DNA from: Dreissena polymorpha
Lineage: Eukaryota > Mollusca > Bivalvia > Myida > Dreissenidae
Length of the DNA: 64,000 nt
Direction: 5' to 3'
Assembly (NCBI RefSeq): GCF_020536995.1
Contig: NC_068357.1
Span: 64,023,721-64,087,720 of the forward strand
Shown here: in pieces, positions 12,816-24,853 of the stretch
Position numbering within the stretch: position 1 is the first letter of the stretch
How the letters are laid out: every line of letters starts with the position of its first letter
Notes under the pieces: generated by a model
The model's database searches: none
Told to the model about the DNA's origin: nothing
What the model saw: the letters and a program-made list of their open reading frames with translations, nothing else
Translations under genes and position numbers: made by a program

Positions 12816-13359
12816 AGTTCCATTAACAAATCTTAACAACCAATCAGATGGGCCGATACTATGAGACAATTGTGCATGAAACATATAACTACAGGGAGCT
12901 AAGTATAGCCAGTATTTTTTCAAAACATTGCCGATTTAAATGCAGTTTTCGTTTTTATGTTCAAGAACACACATTAACTATAGATTGACATATAACACAT
13001 GCGTGTTTTTGAATTAGTTCACTTCCAAAATTCGTACGTATTCATTAAGAGGGCCGATACAACGGATAGAGATGCTAGATAGAGATGCAGATTTAACGAC
13101 CGTTTGTAAAATGTATACAATAACCTTCTGTGCAAGACGTCATCAGAAATTACGTATTGTTGGAAGACATAGTCTACGAAACAGCTTTGAGTTTTGGCGG
13201 TGATGTTTATATACTAAAACACAATTTGTCTGCGTCTTTACAATCAATATTCACATGTTCTAATATGGTTTAAATTGCAAACAATGAAATTATGAAGCCC
13301 TTTAAATATTGATCCATTAACTTTCACTTGTGCCAATACGTTCTTTATTACATTAAGTA
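12816..13359. other. Non-coding stretch
   Basis: No gene or repeat recognised between the 34-bp array and the hAT element. Confidence 0.4.
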
Positions 13360-13367
13360 CGTATTGA

Positions 13368-14537
13368 CAGGGCCGGATTAAGCTGTTTTGGGGCCCAAGG
13401 CTGCATATGTTTCGGGGGCCCCCTTCCCTCTAGCCCCTTCTGTATATTGAAAACAATACTTGATACTACAACTACATAGATCAGAAAAATTGAATTTGTA
13501 TACAACAAAACAACATTGACAATGTAAAACTATTTTATTATCTGAACTTAAAATGCATGTTACATGTAACAGATTCCAGCCTATAAGTTTCTTTTACGAC
13601 AGCTGTGTAACGTCTAGTTCTCGGAGGACTTGACATTCAGTAGACAGTAGCCCAATGCTGTCAACCTTTCCTGAATCATGGTGTTCCGTAGATAGTTTTT
13701 CACGCGTGATTATGTTGAAAATGACTACATTGACAGTTATCACTGGAATGATTCGTAAAGCGATCGCAAAGTTGTCTGTAATTTACCGCCATCTAACTTC
13801 AACAGTTCACTTATGTGGGTGATGGTTCTGTCTTGGTCCGCTTCTACGATGGTTTTGAATGAACGAGCCCATCAAAAAAAGACGCCTCAATGTCATCTGG
13901 ATTAGATTCCAATAGATGCTTTGCACATTCTCGCAGATCATCCAAGGTGAAAGACTCAAACTATGTCATGAAACCAAACAGTTTGTCAAGACCAGAATAT
14001 GCGCTCAACCACTTGGGAAGTTCAACAATTAATGAGACAATATACTATGCATGTCGTATGTGTGAATTAAAAAATTGTCGCGTGCACTTACTCCAAATTT
14101 GCATCTGGTGTCGAACTCTCGTCACGAAATAGTTTCCGCCGTTTCTTATGCGTATTCGCATCCTACTATTCGTTGATTGCTACAGACGCTTTGGTCTTCT
14201 CTTCAATGTCGTCAGACGTGTCCAGATGTTGGCATGACCATACGGGCAAGTCGTATACTAAACAGAGAGATTAACGGTTCTGAATGGATATACAACACAG
14301 AAAGAAAACTTAACTGATAGCATAGTTAATCAAAGCGAACTAAACGGTAACAATTCGACTTACATCGGGAAACTTGTAAAATTACACAGAACATTTCTAC
14401 TGCATTCCATTTAGAGTCGTTCAATGGCGTAATAAAGAACGACTATACATTGGGAAACTAGTCAGCCGTTAGGGGCCCCTTTAAAATCAGGGGCCCAAGG
14501 CTGCAGCCTTGTTAGCCTAGTGGTTAATCCGGCCCTG
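13368..14537 (-). mobile_element. hAT-superfamily DNA transposon relic, 1,170 bp
   Basis: The ends are perfect 14-bp terminal inverted repeats, CAGGGCCGGATTAA and TTAATCCGGCCCTG. They are flanked by an exact 8-bp target duplication CGTATTGA (13360-13367 and 14538-14545), the hAT hallmark. Subterminal GGGGCCCAAGGCTGCA words occur at both ends. On the minus strand (about 13600-13950) fragments of the transposase C-terminus remain: AKHLLESNPDDIEASFFDGL, ISELLKLDGGKLQTTLRSLY, and IQERLTALG followed in another frame by LLSTECQVLRELD. These match the hAT dimerisation region by order and wording. They lie in at least three frames, and the catalytic N-terminal part is absent, so the copy is dead and internally deleted. 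Confidence 0.92.
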
Positions 14538-14545
14538 CGTATTGA

Positions 14546-16450
14546 ATCTTATTCATCTGCGTCCAACAACTTTAAATGGCTCTTTTACGGTTAAAATTGG
14601 GTTTTATATGTGATAAAAACATGTTAGCTGCGATCAGTAAGCAAACAATGAGCCTATACTCTCTGAATTGTATAAAACGGTCTTTATTGGATTAAATACG
14701 TAATGTACCCATGATCATCTGCGTCCAAATAATCATTGCAATTTTCTGACAATATTGATACGATAATTAATCGACGACAACTCAGTTTATTTTAAAGTTT
14801 TGTTTGTTTGTTTGTGGTGTTGTTGTTATTTAATTCTTGAATCATAATTTTTCCATTCTTGTGAATCACTTTGGTGCAAAAGGCATTATCAGAAAATGTT
14901 TATGTTTTAAAACGAGTACAGCATCCATTTCAGTCCGTTATGTTATCGGAAGTATTGTATAAAGATGTTATGCAATATGCAATCAATGTGCGTCTTCCGA
15001 CTGTTATATAAACAGCATGCACACTTATTATTTTCGCATCTTCTAACAATTGAATGGCATCGTGTTTTAGCATATATTTTGCGCTAACCTGCGCATCGTT
15101 TACCTCATCATCGGTATGGTGCCACATTTTCATGGGTACAAATGTGTCTGCAGTGCCCACGCATGGACTTAAAAGTTGCTCCATAATAAACACACACTGT
15201 GAAATATGTTCTGGTAACCATTTTGTCTGAAAATGGTAATGATGTGCACATTGAAAACAAAAAAAAAATATTTTAAATATGAGAAAAAGTGTTAATAATA
15301 CAATATTGTTCCCGTTTGCTATGGCAAAGATCTATAAAAACACATGTGTATTAAAAGATCTTAGGCTAGGGTTGAACCCGATGATTTTTGTTATTGATAT
15401 TATCAAATCAATCAATTTTATTTTTAGAAATGAAAGGGCTTAACAAAAGCGTGTTTTATTCGCTATTACAATTCCGTTAAATTGTTTTTGTGAAATAGGA
15501 TTGTCAAATATAAATCATTTAATATATGTTTTCATTAGTTTCTATCTATAAACGTACTTTGTTATTTGAAACAAATACTCAAGGATAAAGATAGCAAAAA
15601 ATCAATTCATTCTTGCAGAACGGTCAATAATGTTATTCAAGTAATGTTGAAAAATAACAGTTATACCAATTGTTACTCATACAGAGGTCGCGAAAACCGT
15701 CGGTCCGCCGGCCTGACAGGCAAATTGTACTCTGGACCGACAACAATCATCACGCAGAGTTGTCGTTCCTTGCTCTCACATACATTTGATCCAGGTATGC
15801 TTATTACCGTCAAATCTCTGCGCAGAAGTTGGTCCGACAAGTGATTCAAGAAAATCGATCCGACTGACCAACACAAATATTTTAATTTGTGGAAAAAAGT
15901 TCGGAAGTGACGTAAATTTCAAAAAAGCAGCCCATTTCCATTGCGTTCAAATTACCATACCGGTTTCGGGAGCATACATAATGCTGTATTTAGAAAAAAA
16001 TATCGGTTTGGATGAAATGAAGATACAATAAATCATGGCGAAAGTTGATACAATAAAACAAGTAATAATAATAAACCACAAATAAGCCAAACTCATCTGA
16101 ACAAAAATAGATTTTTCAGATTTTCTTCGAATGGGTAGTAGACCGGTATGGAACGGACCGTTTTAGTTTGGGACCTAATACCAAGAATGCAGGATCACGT
16201 GACTTTGTGGGGTTCACAATTTAGCGTTAATGGATGTAAACACACAAGCATGTGGTGCTTTTCTTCAATTAAACTGTTTTTAACAATTTTTGTAAAGAAT
16301 TTCAACTAGAGCATAAAAGAAAGTTTCTATGCTGCTTATGGCAATGTGAAATACATCAGAATCACTTAATTCTATAAGCCGGTGCTTTATGTCAAAATTC
16401 TATGTGTAACGCATAAACGTACACGGTTATGCTGCACACCGAAACTTTTG
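14546..16450. other. Non-coding stretch with one unidentified exon-like frame
   Basis: Mostly AT-rich. On the minus strand at about 15100-15202 an acceptor-like catatttcacag precedes an open segment reading MEQLLSPCVGTADTFVPMKM, which ends at a donor-like GATGAG|gtaaac. I do not recognise the protein. The frame at 15566-15844 has no supporting motif. Confidence 0.25.
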
Positions 16451-16454
16451 GCAC

Positions 16455-17385
16455 ACAGGTGATTAGCGTGTGGCTGTGATATTAATTAGTGAAAACATCA
16501 TTTTGAATGATAAATAATCATATTATAATGAAAAATCAACTTTTCTGGAGAAAACAAATCACTATCAAATATGTATATAACAAGGTATTCAACTCGAATT
16601 CACCCGAAAACAGGGCGCATCGCTTTGAACAGCCATTACTTCATCAACTTTGCAGCGATTTTCACGATCTCGGTCTTATTCAACGCATAAATGAATTTCC
16701 TGTCTGGAAATGTACATGTCTTGCAATATTTTTACAAATACTGGGTCAACTTTTAAGAAATAACACGATACACAACTCGCGTGACCCACTTGATATCGAT
16801 CAGACATGATTTCAGACTGAAATCTTCACGGAGTAAAGGTCATTTTGCCTGCAAAGTTCACGAACCTCGATACCATAATTCAATAAAACGTATGAAAAAA
16901 ATTCTTACCGTGCTTGCCGTTGCATTATGCATCAAAACTAACGATCCAGCGCCGTTTTAAATCTCTGTTTACATACATTTCAACTAACTGACATTTTAAA
17001 CACACGAGTATTCATAAATACTGTCTGATCGCCTTCAAGTAGGTCAAGCGCATTGTGTATCGTTTTATTTCTTAAAATTTTAACCAAGCATGTGTAGAAA
17101 TATAACAAGATATATACATTTCCAGAAAGGAAATTCATTTCTGTGTTAAATAAGACCGGGTTCGTGAACATCGCTGCAAAATTGATGAAGTAATGGCTGT
17201 TCAAAGCGAAGCAGTGCCCACGCATGGACCACCTATTGAATACCTTGTTATATATATATATTTGATAGTGAAAATATTTATTTTTTTCAGAAAAGTTGAT
17301 TTTTCGTTATAATATGATTATTTATCATTCAAAATGATGTTTTCACTAATTAATATCATAGCCACACGCTAATCACCTGTGTTTT
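16455..17385. mobile_element. Foldback element with inverted arms of about 370 bp
   Basis: The left arm (about 16455-16830) and right arm (about 16985-17385) are reverse complements at roughly 80-85 percent by eye. Shared words are GGTGATTAGCGTGTGGCTGT, ATCATTTTGAATGATAAATA, GCTTTGAACAGCCATTACTT and GAAATGAATTTCC. Open frames at 16507-16809 (+) and 16980-17225 (-) are the same sequence read from the two arms, so they are not independent genes. Only about 150 bp separates the arms. No transposase and no clear target duplication were seen. Confidence 0.75.
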
Positions 17386-17538
17386 GGCAACGATTTCAGA
17401 CGTATTCCATGATTTATTCTTAAATCTTAAGATATTGTCAAAAACTGCAAGAAAAACTGTATTTTAAGCACTAAAGATGTTTGCTAATGTATTTCAATAA
17501 CTTGAGATATTTGCAAATATAAACTTCTTAACAGTGTG

Positions 17539-18044
17539 TTTAAAGCCACACACCTTGAATTGAAGTACATGTTAATCAATACATATAGATGCAATTTGAA
17601 AGTGTGCAAAATTGTCATTAAATATATAGCCTAGTAAGCAAGTAATTTATAAAAAAAAATAAAACCGAAAGTAGGATTTCCATACATATACGTATATTTT
17701 GACAAACGCGAGTATTTTTAAGTTTAAGCGCAAAAACACCAAATTTTACCTTGTAACCACCAGATATATTCTAATTGAAATAGATAAAATTAAATGTATA
17801 GCATAGAAAGCAAGTAATTAATTATTTTTCAAACGTTTCCGCATTTAAAACCGAAAGTAGGATTTCTAGACGTATACGTCCATTTCGACAAACGCGATTA
17901 TTTTTAAGTTTTAAAGCGCAAAACAGACGGATTTCTACCTTGTAACCACCAGATATATTCAAATTGGCATAGATAAAATATGTTTCTTATTTATACTTAA
18001 ATTTATTATACCATGTTTTGCATTTCAAGGTGTGTGGCTTTAAA
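17539..18044. mobile_element. Short TIR element with internal tandem repeat
   Basis: The ends are inverted: TTTAAAGCCACACACCTTGAA at the left and TTCAAGGTGTGTGGCTTTAA at the right. Inside, a segment of about 190 bp is present twice. Each copy carries AAACCGAAAGTAGGATTTC, a cgacaaacgcg word and TTGTAACCACCAGATATATT. Non-coding, MITE-like; family unknown. Confidence 0.75.
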
Positions 18045-19590
18045 TTATGTCCAGCCCGTGTGTAAACCCCTGTGAACCCCGTTGATCCCGCATTCTATGC
18101 TTGCATTTAATTCAAATATCCTTTAGCCAATCGTATACGAGGATATTCACAACAAGTTTTCGAAAGATGCATTTACTTCGAAGACAATACAGTAACTGAA
18201 TTCGTGTGATACCAGTTGCTTTCGTTTTCAATTTTCGTATCGTTTAATATTGTTTAAATCTCAACTGTTAATTGTTGGAAAAATGTTGAACGGGTTGTCT
18301 TTAGAATATTATGAAGGTGCAAAGCCTGGCAATAATCGCTCAAATGCTACTTGAAAGAGTCCAACAATTGTTAAATCTCATGAATTGAGGTAAACACAAA
18401 AGTTGTTAGGATACGATCTAGAGCGAAATAGGAGGTAGCTACACCCTGCTCCTTTTTGGTCCCCCTTCTGTTCCTTAGGGATGGTCAACAAACAAATATG
18501 AATGTATGTCAAAATTGAAATGTTTCCCCTAAATGTTTAATCACAATCGAAACTCCTTATTGGTCTGGATATATCAAATTATGAAAAAAAAAGTAATTGT
18601 CTGGTCCAAATTGTCACGCTGCTTCTAGCTTTACCCTGTCCCTTTTGGGATTCTCCATCTTTTCCTAAGAATGTGCATGTGATTACGTAATAATTATTTA
18701 ATGCAATAATAATTTTATTTATATAATAAAAAAGTAACATAAAGATATATTTAAACATAACAATAACACATCGAAAAGCAACTCTTATTTTGTTGCGTTT
18801 TTCTGTCATAGTTTAGTCGGACTGACATAGACTGATTCGGATTGACAAATTGACAGACAGATTTTTCAAGATTTCGCGAACACTGTTCAAATGATTTAAA
18901 TCATCCCCAATATTTCGACAAAACACGAACTAGTAGTACCAATTAAGGTTCGAATTAAATGATTGATATAAAATATAGTTGTATAAATATTAAATAATGT
19001 TGTATTTCAAATCATTACAATAATTAACTAGTATGAGTTAGTGAAGCAAAACATACACATTAGAGTTAATTTAGACTGAATGTTGAAGTTTTATGTTTAC
19101 AATCAGCGCGTTGCCTTCTTCAATGTAGTTGATGTTTAAACTCAATAAGATTAAAAAACACTCGTTTGCAATAATGTTCGTACCTTTTTCACTTACATGT
19201 GTCAGGAATATAAAGATTAATGAATAATACATGCTTTGTAATTATTGTATAACTATTGACTCGCATAGTCTGTGTTTAATAATATAATATCATGTGACCG
19301 TCAAAATAATGCATGAACTAATTAATTCAGCAAAGTTATATGATTTTCGAAACTTCGGAATTTAAGTCTCTGAAACACGCACTGGGGAATCGACATATTC
19401 CATTTCCCTACAAATAAAGCATGTAGCTACTAATTGCATGTACTGGACGAGATTTATTGATAGCGGTTACCGCACAGTGGTTACCGGAAGAGGATCACTG
19501 GATGCTTCCCATGATGAAGATTGTCTCAAGTATTGTTATCAGATGTCAACGCGCACCCAAATCAAACAACACTGACGATACATTTGAGTC
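18045..19590. other. Non-coding stretch
   Basis: No gene or obvious mobile element was recognised. T-rich and A-rich runs only. Confidence 0.4.
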
Positions 19591-19594
19591 TCAA

Positions 19595-19828
19595 TGTTGA
19601 ACACGGGGCTTCATGATTGTGCGTAAAGTATCGTACCAGATTAGCCTGTGCATTCCGCACAAGCTAATCAGGGACGTCACTTTCCGCCTAAACTGGATTA
19701 TCGCTAAACCATAACATACCATAAAAGCGGAAAGTGTCGTCCTTGGTGAGCCTATGCGGACTTCACAGGCTAACATGGGATCACACTTATCGCAAATGCA
19801 TGAAGCCCGTTTTCTCGAAGCGTGCCCC
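19595..19828. mobile_element. Foldback MITE of the GATTAGCCTGTGC family, near full length
   Basis: Carries the family order: gggctt start word, gcgtaaagt, AGATTAGCCTGTGC, a complementary GCACAAGCTAATCAGGGACG, then AAAAGCGGAAAGTGTCGTCC and the mirror-image right arm ending in gaagcccgttttctcg. Each arm is itself a palindrome, so the element can fold into two hairpins. It has no coding capacity. Confidence 0.85.
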
Positions 19829-20234
19829 AATTATTTCGGATTGAAAACAATGAAAAACTTTCCGGTTGGTGTTTACGTTAAATTATAATGCATTATTACT
19901 GTGCATATTAATATTTCCTATATTAAAGTTGACGAAGATTTTTCAATTCGAACGATCCGAAATAAAGTTAAAGCACATATTATTCATAATAAAACTGGAT
20001 AAGATTGTGCTAGTAATCATCGAGATATCACGTGCAGCTCTTAATACATTTATTTTAACCTCCTAGATTTCGCATAAAAACCCGTCTTAACTCGAGTCTA
20101 CACTCGATGCGCAATTAAATTATTGGTCAATAAGGATAAATGCTGTTCAAAACTTTAAAAGGAGTAAATTGTAGACGGTAATTTATACATCATTGAAATA
20201 TCCGTGTCGATTTATTTTTAAAGTTTAAACCCAA

Positions 20235-20310
20235 CCATGTGCAGACTGCACAGGCTAATCTGGGACGAAACTTTACGCACATGCATTAAGCCCCGTTTTC
20301 AAATAGCGTA
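20235..20310. mobile_element. Foldback MITE fragment (right end only)
   Basis: Only the right arm remains: GCACAGGCTAATCTGGGACG followed by ttacgcacatgcattaagccc. Confidence 0.75.
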
Positions 20311-21189
20311 ACTCACATGTACACGGTCTCTTATCGTGTTATCGGTGATCCCAAATAGCTCACGGCGTATCCGCTGTATTGGAGAAACATCACAATTCGT
20401 TCAGTCGGCCGCGAAGGCTTCAGAAGAATTATCGTACAATTAGTTCATCCAAAATAAAACAATTGCTTATTACGGTTAAGATTAAGAATAGGATCAATGG
20501 TTTATTATACAAACTGAGCTATTGGGTTACGCGAGGCCCGTCGATTGTAAAGTTCAAAGGATATATTTTGAATAACAGAAGTATATATGAGTCGATTAAC
20601 AACGCAACAACAAATATCATTTATAGTTATTGCATACACTAAAGAAGAAAATAAACTATAACTAATATCTGCAAGGAATGCCTTGATAGAATGCTGTGTG
20701 CGGTTCACAGTCACAAGCATTTACGGACATACGACTAATTGGTTCGTACATTGAGCAACCGATTAAACGACAGACAAATTGCAAAACAAATGTTACTCGT
20801 GAATGACTGCATTTCATCGATTTTTATGATACGAGTCGTGTCTGGCAAAAATATGTCTTATGTCATGGGAAGCATAACTCCTGTCTCATGAGCGGACAGA
20901 GTAGCATCTGACCAGACTGCACGGATGCACAGTTTGGTCTGGGGCAACGCTGGGCATATATGGTATAAGATCCATTTTCGCATGACGACTGGGATGTATG
21001 AATTACATTTTGTCCCGACACATGATATTTGGAAAGCGGTGATCATAAATAAGCAAAACCTTAGCACGGAGAATCATAGACCATCGATAATCCACTGTAT
21101 GTCGTTTTACGCATCCAGTGGGTTGCATTGTATATAGCATACGATATCTAAATAATGCAAGATCCTATGATACTCCGGTCGCGCCTCCA

Positions 21190-21404
21190 CCTCTGGGCGC
21201 ATAGAGAATCACTGATACCCGTATCAGTCAAATTTATCTCGCATTGTTTTATTTATACAGGTTCTGTCGTTGCTATAGAAGAAGGCACTACAAATAGATA
21301 AACTGATGTAGTGTGTACAATTAACTTGGTACAGTTTTGTGACGCAGGTTTGCTGTAGAATCTAGGAATTTAAGAAATAAAAATCACTTGGACTATCAAT
21401 GCAG
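21190..21404 (+). promoter_or_regulatory. Probable 5' non-coding exon and promoter region of the Tctex1 gene
   Basis: A good donor (GCAG|GTAAGC) lies at 21404/21405. It could join an acceptor at 22514 (ttgtttacag) or at 22578 (tttatcttttag) just upstream of the Tctex1 start. The segment also holds the perfect hairpin CTGATACCCGTATCAG near 21214. Both donor and hairpin are conserved in copy B (near 33874 and 34066). This is an inference from splice signals only. Confidence 0.4.
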
Positions 21405-21559
21405 GTAAGCTAAGATTGTGTGTTATAAGAAATAAAATGTTCCTGTGTTATATTGCCGACGAAACGATACTTTTTCAGACTACTGTTCGATTAGTGTAAA
21501 TATGTCATCACTAAGTATTAGGAAATTATGAGCCTAAAACAATTAACGCTTAAACTGCA

Positions 21560-21801
21560 CGCTACTATGAGCCTAGTTCTTGGGATACTGCGCCCAGAGC
21601 CGGTGGTGTTCGCACAGGCTAACAGGCTCATCAAGGACGACACGTTCCGCTTTTATGGAATTTTTGTTGAAAGGGAGACCCTTCTTAGCGAAAATCCAGT
21701 GTAGGCGAAAAGCGTAGTCCCTTATTAGCCTATGCACAGGCTAATGTAGGACGACATTGAACGCATGTGCATTAAGCCCAGTTTTCCCAGAACGAAGCTC
21801 A
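21560..21801. mobile_element. Foldback MITE, diverged, in putative Tctex1 5' intron (copy A)
   Basis: Carries GTTCGCACAGGCTAACAGGC, the mirror TTAGCCTATGCACAGGCTAA and the end word gcattaagcccagttttccc. Its copy B counterpart is at 34214-34461. Confidence 0.8.
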
Positions 21802-22606
21802 AATCAACCAACTACAAAACTTATCATGAAATAGTACCGACACTTGTCGTGAATTTCACTGAGGAGTACACGAGTCATGCTTTTGGCTTGCGATCATACT
21901 TCTTTTTAATAAAAACACGCTCTTTAGTTTGTCATTAATTGGACTTGAATTTTAACATGAACTATTCGACTCATCTAAAAAAATGCTGTACAATAGACTC
22001 CCGGCCATGAAACTGGCCATACAGAGACAATCCCATTTTCCACAGACATTTCCGATTTCCAACCTTGGCAAAAATTATTAAGACTTTCATATTGCTATTT
22101 AAATTGACAAGTAAACTTGAAATATATCTGGCATGAACATAAAACGTTCATGAACTACTTGAGAATTTTCACTACTTCAACTACTTAAACTAATTGTATC
22201 ATCTTTAATATCGACTCTTGAACAATTACGCGCCATAACGATTATTAGGCGGAAAAATAATGGCACAAATGACGACGCACAGTCAAAGATTAAAGCAGGT
22301 CTAGCATAAAAGGCACATGTGCATATTGAACCGAGCACGGTGGAATTTAATAATCACGAGCTTTATATTGACACAGCAGTGCGTTCAAAATGTTGATATT
22401 GAAAATTTAGCAAAATAAGCTTAAAGGTATTTACTAACATTTAATGACACAACGATCCCATAGGTCACATATTTCCAATGGTAAACATTCATTTTCAACA
22501 AATCTTGTTTACAGAAATATCCGAGTATTAATATTTGAATAGCACAATGGAATAACTTTCGGATGGTTTATCTTTTAGACATTGTAGCAAGCATAGATAC
22601 TGACAG

Positions 22607-23212
22607 ATGCCACCAAAAGCCGCCATTCCAACCAAACGTCTTACGAAAGAAAATATCGAAAGTCACAGCGAGGAAATGGCTTCCCGGAAGTCAATGGACG
22701 CTGGTGCTATGCCGCTACCGCAGACGACACAGCCGCAGATGCGGCGTCAGTCAAAATGGGATCCGCGTCTCTTGGCACACGTGAGCGACAGACGATATTC
22801 TACCGTTTCTAGAACGAGTATTTCGGGTACGTCGCAGACGACAAAGCAGGGACCTCCTGTGAAATATGAAAATACGTACCGAACGGACCCGGATGCAAAA
22901 TTCGAGTCTCACAGAGCTAAGAACATAATGTCACAAACACTCAAAGAATGGCTAACCGGTGTGGAGTATTCGGCCAATGTTCGGAATCTGACCACTGGAT
23001 TGACGGAAGAAATTAAAAAGCGTGTTAAAGCGCTGGGTTTCAATCGGTATAAGTATGTTGTAACAGTAACAATTTGCCAGGACGCTAAACAAAGCATGCA
23101 GATGGTGTCGCGTTGCATGTGGAATAAGGACACGGACACTTTTGCCGAGGCGGTGTTTCACACTGCTGATGTTCACGCCATTGCCACTTTGTATGCTCTG
23201 TATTTTGAGTAA
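22607..23212 (+). CDS. Tctex1-domain (DYNLT family) dynein light chain-like protein
   Basis: A single open exon of 201 codons. Residues about 1-85 are a polar, low-complexity N-terminal extension rich in S, T, Q and R. Residues about 87-201 form a Tctex-1 domain: KYENTYRTDPDAKF at the start (family ENTY.l.P...F), EEIKKRVKALGFNRYKYVV in the middle, SRCMWNKDTD at 168-177 (family SRCLWD), and IATLYALYFE at the C-terminus (family vyavYfE). Members bind dynein intermediate chain or cargo; those with an N-terminal extension of this kind (DYNLT4/DYNLT5, formerly TCTEX1D) act in dynein or ciliary complexes. Which paralogue this is cannot be decided here. The start at 22607 has a weak Kozak context; an earlier ATG at 22563 lies in another frame. 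Splicing to the acceptor at 22578 would remove that upstream ATG. An AATAAA lies about 200 bp after the stop, at 23415. Copy B has only the last 42 codons. Confidence 0.88.
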   Translation: MPPKAAIPTKRLTKENIESHSEEMASRKSMDAGAMPLPQTTQPQMRRQSKWDPRLLAHVSDRRYSTVSRTSISGTSQTTKQGPPVKYENTYRTDPDAKFESHRAKNIMSQTLKEWLTGVEYSANVRNLTTGLTEEIKKRVKALGFNRYKYVVTVTICQDAKQSMQMVSRCMWNKDTDTFAEAVFHTADVHAIATLYALYFE

Positions 23213-23414
23213 CATGTGTATATGATTGTGATATGTATTTATTTCAGCTGACTAACATTGAATTTGTATATCACACATGGCTACAATATCTTATTATCTC
23301 ATGTTGAAACATCGTCATATATAAACATATTTTATTATTCACATATTGTATACGTTTTGCTAAAATCATTTTGGAATAGTTATACTAATAGATCATAAAA
23401 CTTGTGATGTATGG

Positions 23415-23420
23415 AATAAA
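23415..23420 (+). terminator. Candidate poly(A) signal of the Tctex1 gene
   Basis: AATAAA about 200 bp downstream of the stop codon. The matching site in copy B (near 35507) reads AATAGA, which fits loss of function of the truncated copy. Confidence 0.4.
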
Positions 23421-23940
23421 CGAGAAAAAATGTTTGCAGACAAAATTAATTGACCTTAACAACTGTATTACTATGCCTTTGTGTTCGTCGAAGATGTCGT
23501 TTGACCAAGGGATTGATGCCAATGGATTGGTTTGCGCAAACGCGTGTAGTTGCATAAACCAACAAATTATACGAACCTATAATTGGTCAACACATTTATA
23601 TTTTAACAATTATCAACCGGTCATTTGTGAATGTGACGGTTCTTACATTACAAGCAATAGGGAATACAAATTAATAAGGGATATTAGAAATTGGACTTTT
23701 ACTAAGGGCAGGCAATTATCGACTAAATGACAGCCCCCCTACGCTGTAAGGATGACAGGCATGCAACTACGAAATAAATTATTCATCGTTAACCGAGACA
23801 GGTCACTTAATTACATTCGATTGTTATAGCAGCCCTTGTGACTAAGTGGCTTTCGTAGGATGTGATTATAAATATAATTATCCAGCGTTACATACCTTTC
23901 ATCATGCGTTTCTTCAAGTGTTGCAACTTACCAATTAATA

Positions 23941-24115
23941 AGCCACGCTCTGGCAAAATCGGGCTTAATGCATTTGCGTAACGAGTCGTCCCATAATAAT
24001 CAGGGACGACACTTGCCGTGTAGATTGGCGTTTCGTTTAAAAGATACTTCTTTAAAACGAAATATTCAATGAAAGCGGATGATGTAGTCCTGTGCGGACT
24101 GCGGCACAAATTTAG
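23941..24115. mobile_element. Foldback MITE, internally deleted (copy A)
   Basis: Carries gggcttaatgcatttgcgta, CATAATAATCAGGGACGACA and tcctgtgcggactgcgg. The right arm is truncated. Its counterpart in copy B is 35991-36165. Confidence 0.75.
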
Positions 24116-24498
24116 TTAAACGCGTAAGATACGCGTGGTCATGGATGTAAGCAACAGGTATAGTTAATCTGTCATCTTCTTTATGGACATACGTTGCCAA
24201 AATCTCGAAACAAAACATTAACTCTATAAGCAAACGTGAACGAAACTGATCTTGATTTAGATTCAGGTCGATGCTAGCAGCAATTGTATCAGTGTAGGCT
24301 GTTATCTTACACTGAGTGCATCGCTTCCATTATTTATACAAGTGGACAGGTTGTCTCCAACGAATCAGGTACACTATAATTGCATTCGATGGGGAACATG
24401 TTTGATAGTGCAAATCAATGTAATGGTCAAAGTTGAAACGTAGATGTCTTCAAACACAATCAAAGTGAAACATCAGCTGCACTGGCAGAAGTGAAATG

Positions 24499-24853
24499 AG
24501 CCTTGCTCTGTGAAAACCGGGCTTAATGCATGTGCGTCAAGTGTCGACTCAGATTAGCCGGTGCAGTTCTCACAGGCTAATCGAGGAAGACATTTAATGA
24601 ACATGCATATGAGCCGCGTTGTGAGAAAACCGGGCTTAATGCATGTGCGTAAAGTGTCGTCCCAGGTTAGCCTGTGCAGTCTGCACTTTCCACTTTTATG
24701 GTATTTTTAGCTTCAAGGAAGTCCCTCTTAACCGAAAGTCAAGTTTAGGCGGAAAGTATCGTCCCTGATTAGCCTGTGAGGACTGCACAGGCTAATCTGA
24801 GATGACACTTTACGCACCTGCATTAAGCCCAGTTTTCTCAGAACAAGGCTCAA
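24499..24853. mobile_element. Two adjacent foldback MITEs (copy A)
   Basis: A short version of about 113 bp (24499-24612) is followed directly by a longer one (24612-24853). Both start gagcc...aaaccgggcttaatgcat. The second ends gcattaagcccagttttctc and is followed by another partial end word to about 24895. A third fragment lies at 25040-25110. Counterparts in copy B are at 36551-36906. Confidence 0.82.

Noticed and set aside
15566-15844. 92-residue frame with basic composition
   Set aside because: No motif, no splice context, overlapping frame on the other strand.
16507-16809. 100-residue frame and its opposite-strand relative at 16980-17225
   Set aside because: Both are readings of the two inverted arms of one foldback element.
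17216-17232. Exact 17-mer cagtgcccacgcatgga shared with 15154-15170
   Set aside because: A 17-base match within 64 kb is not far from chance and the flanks do not match.
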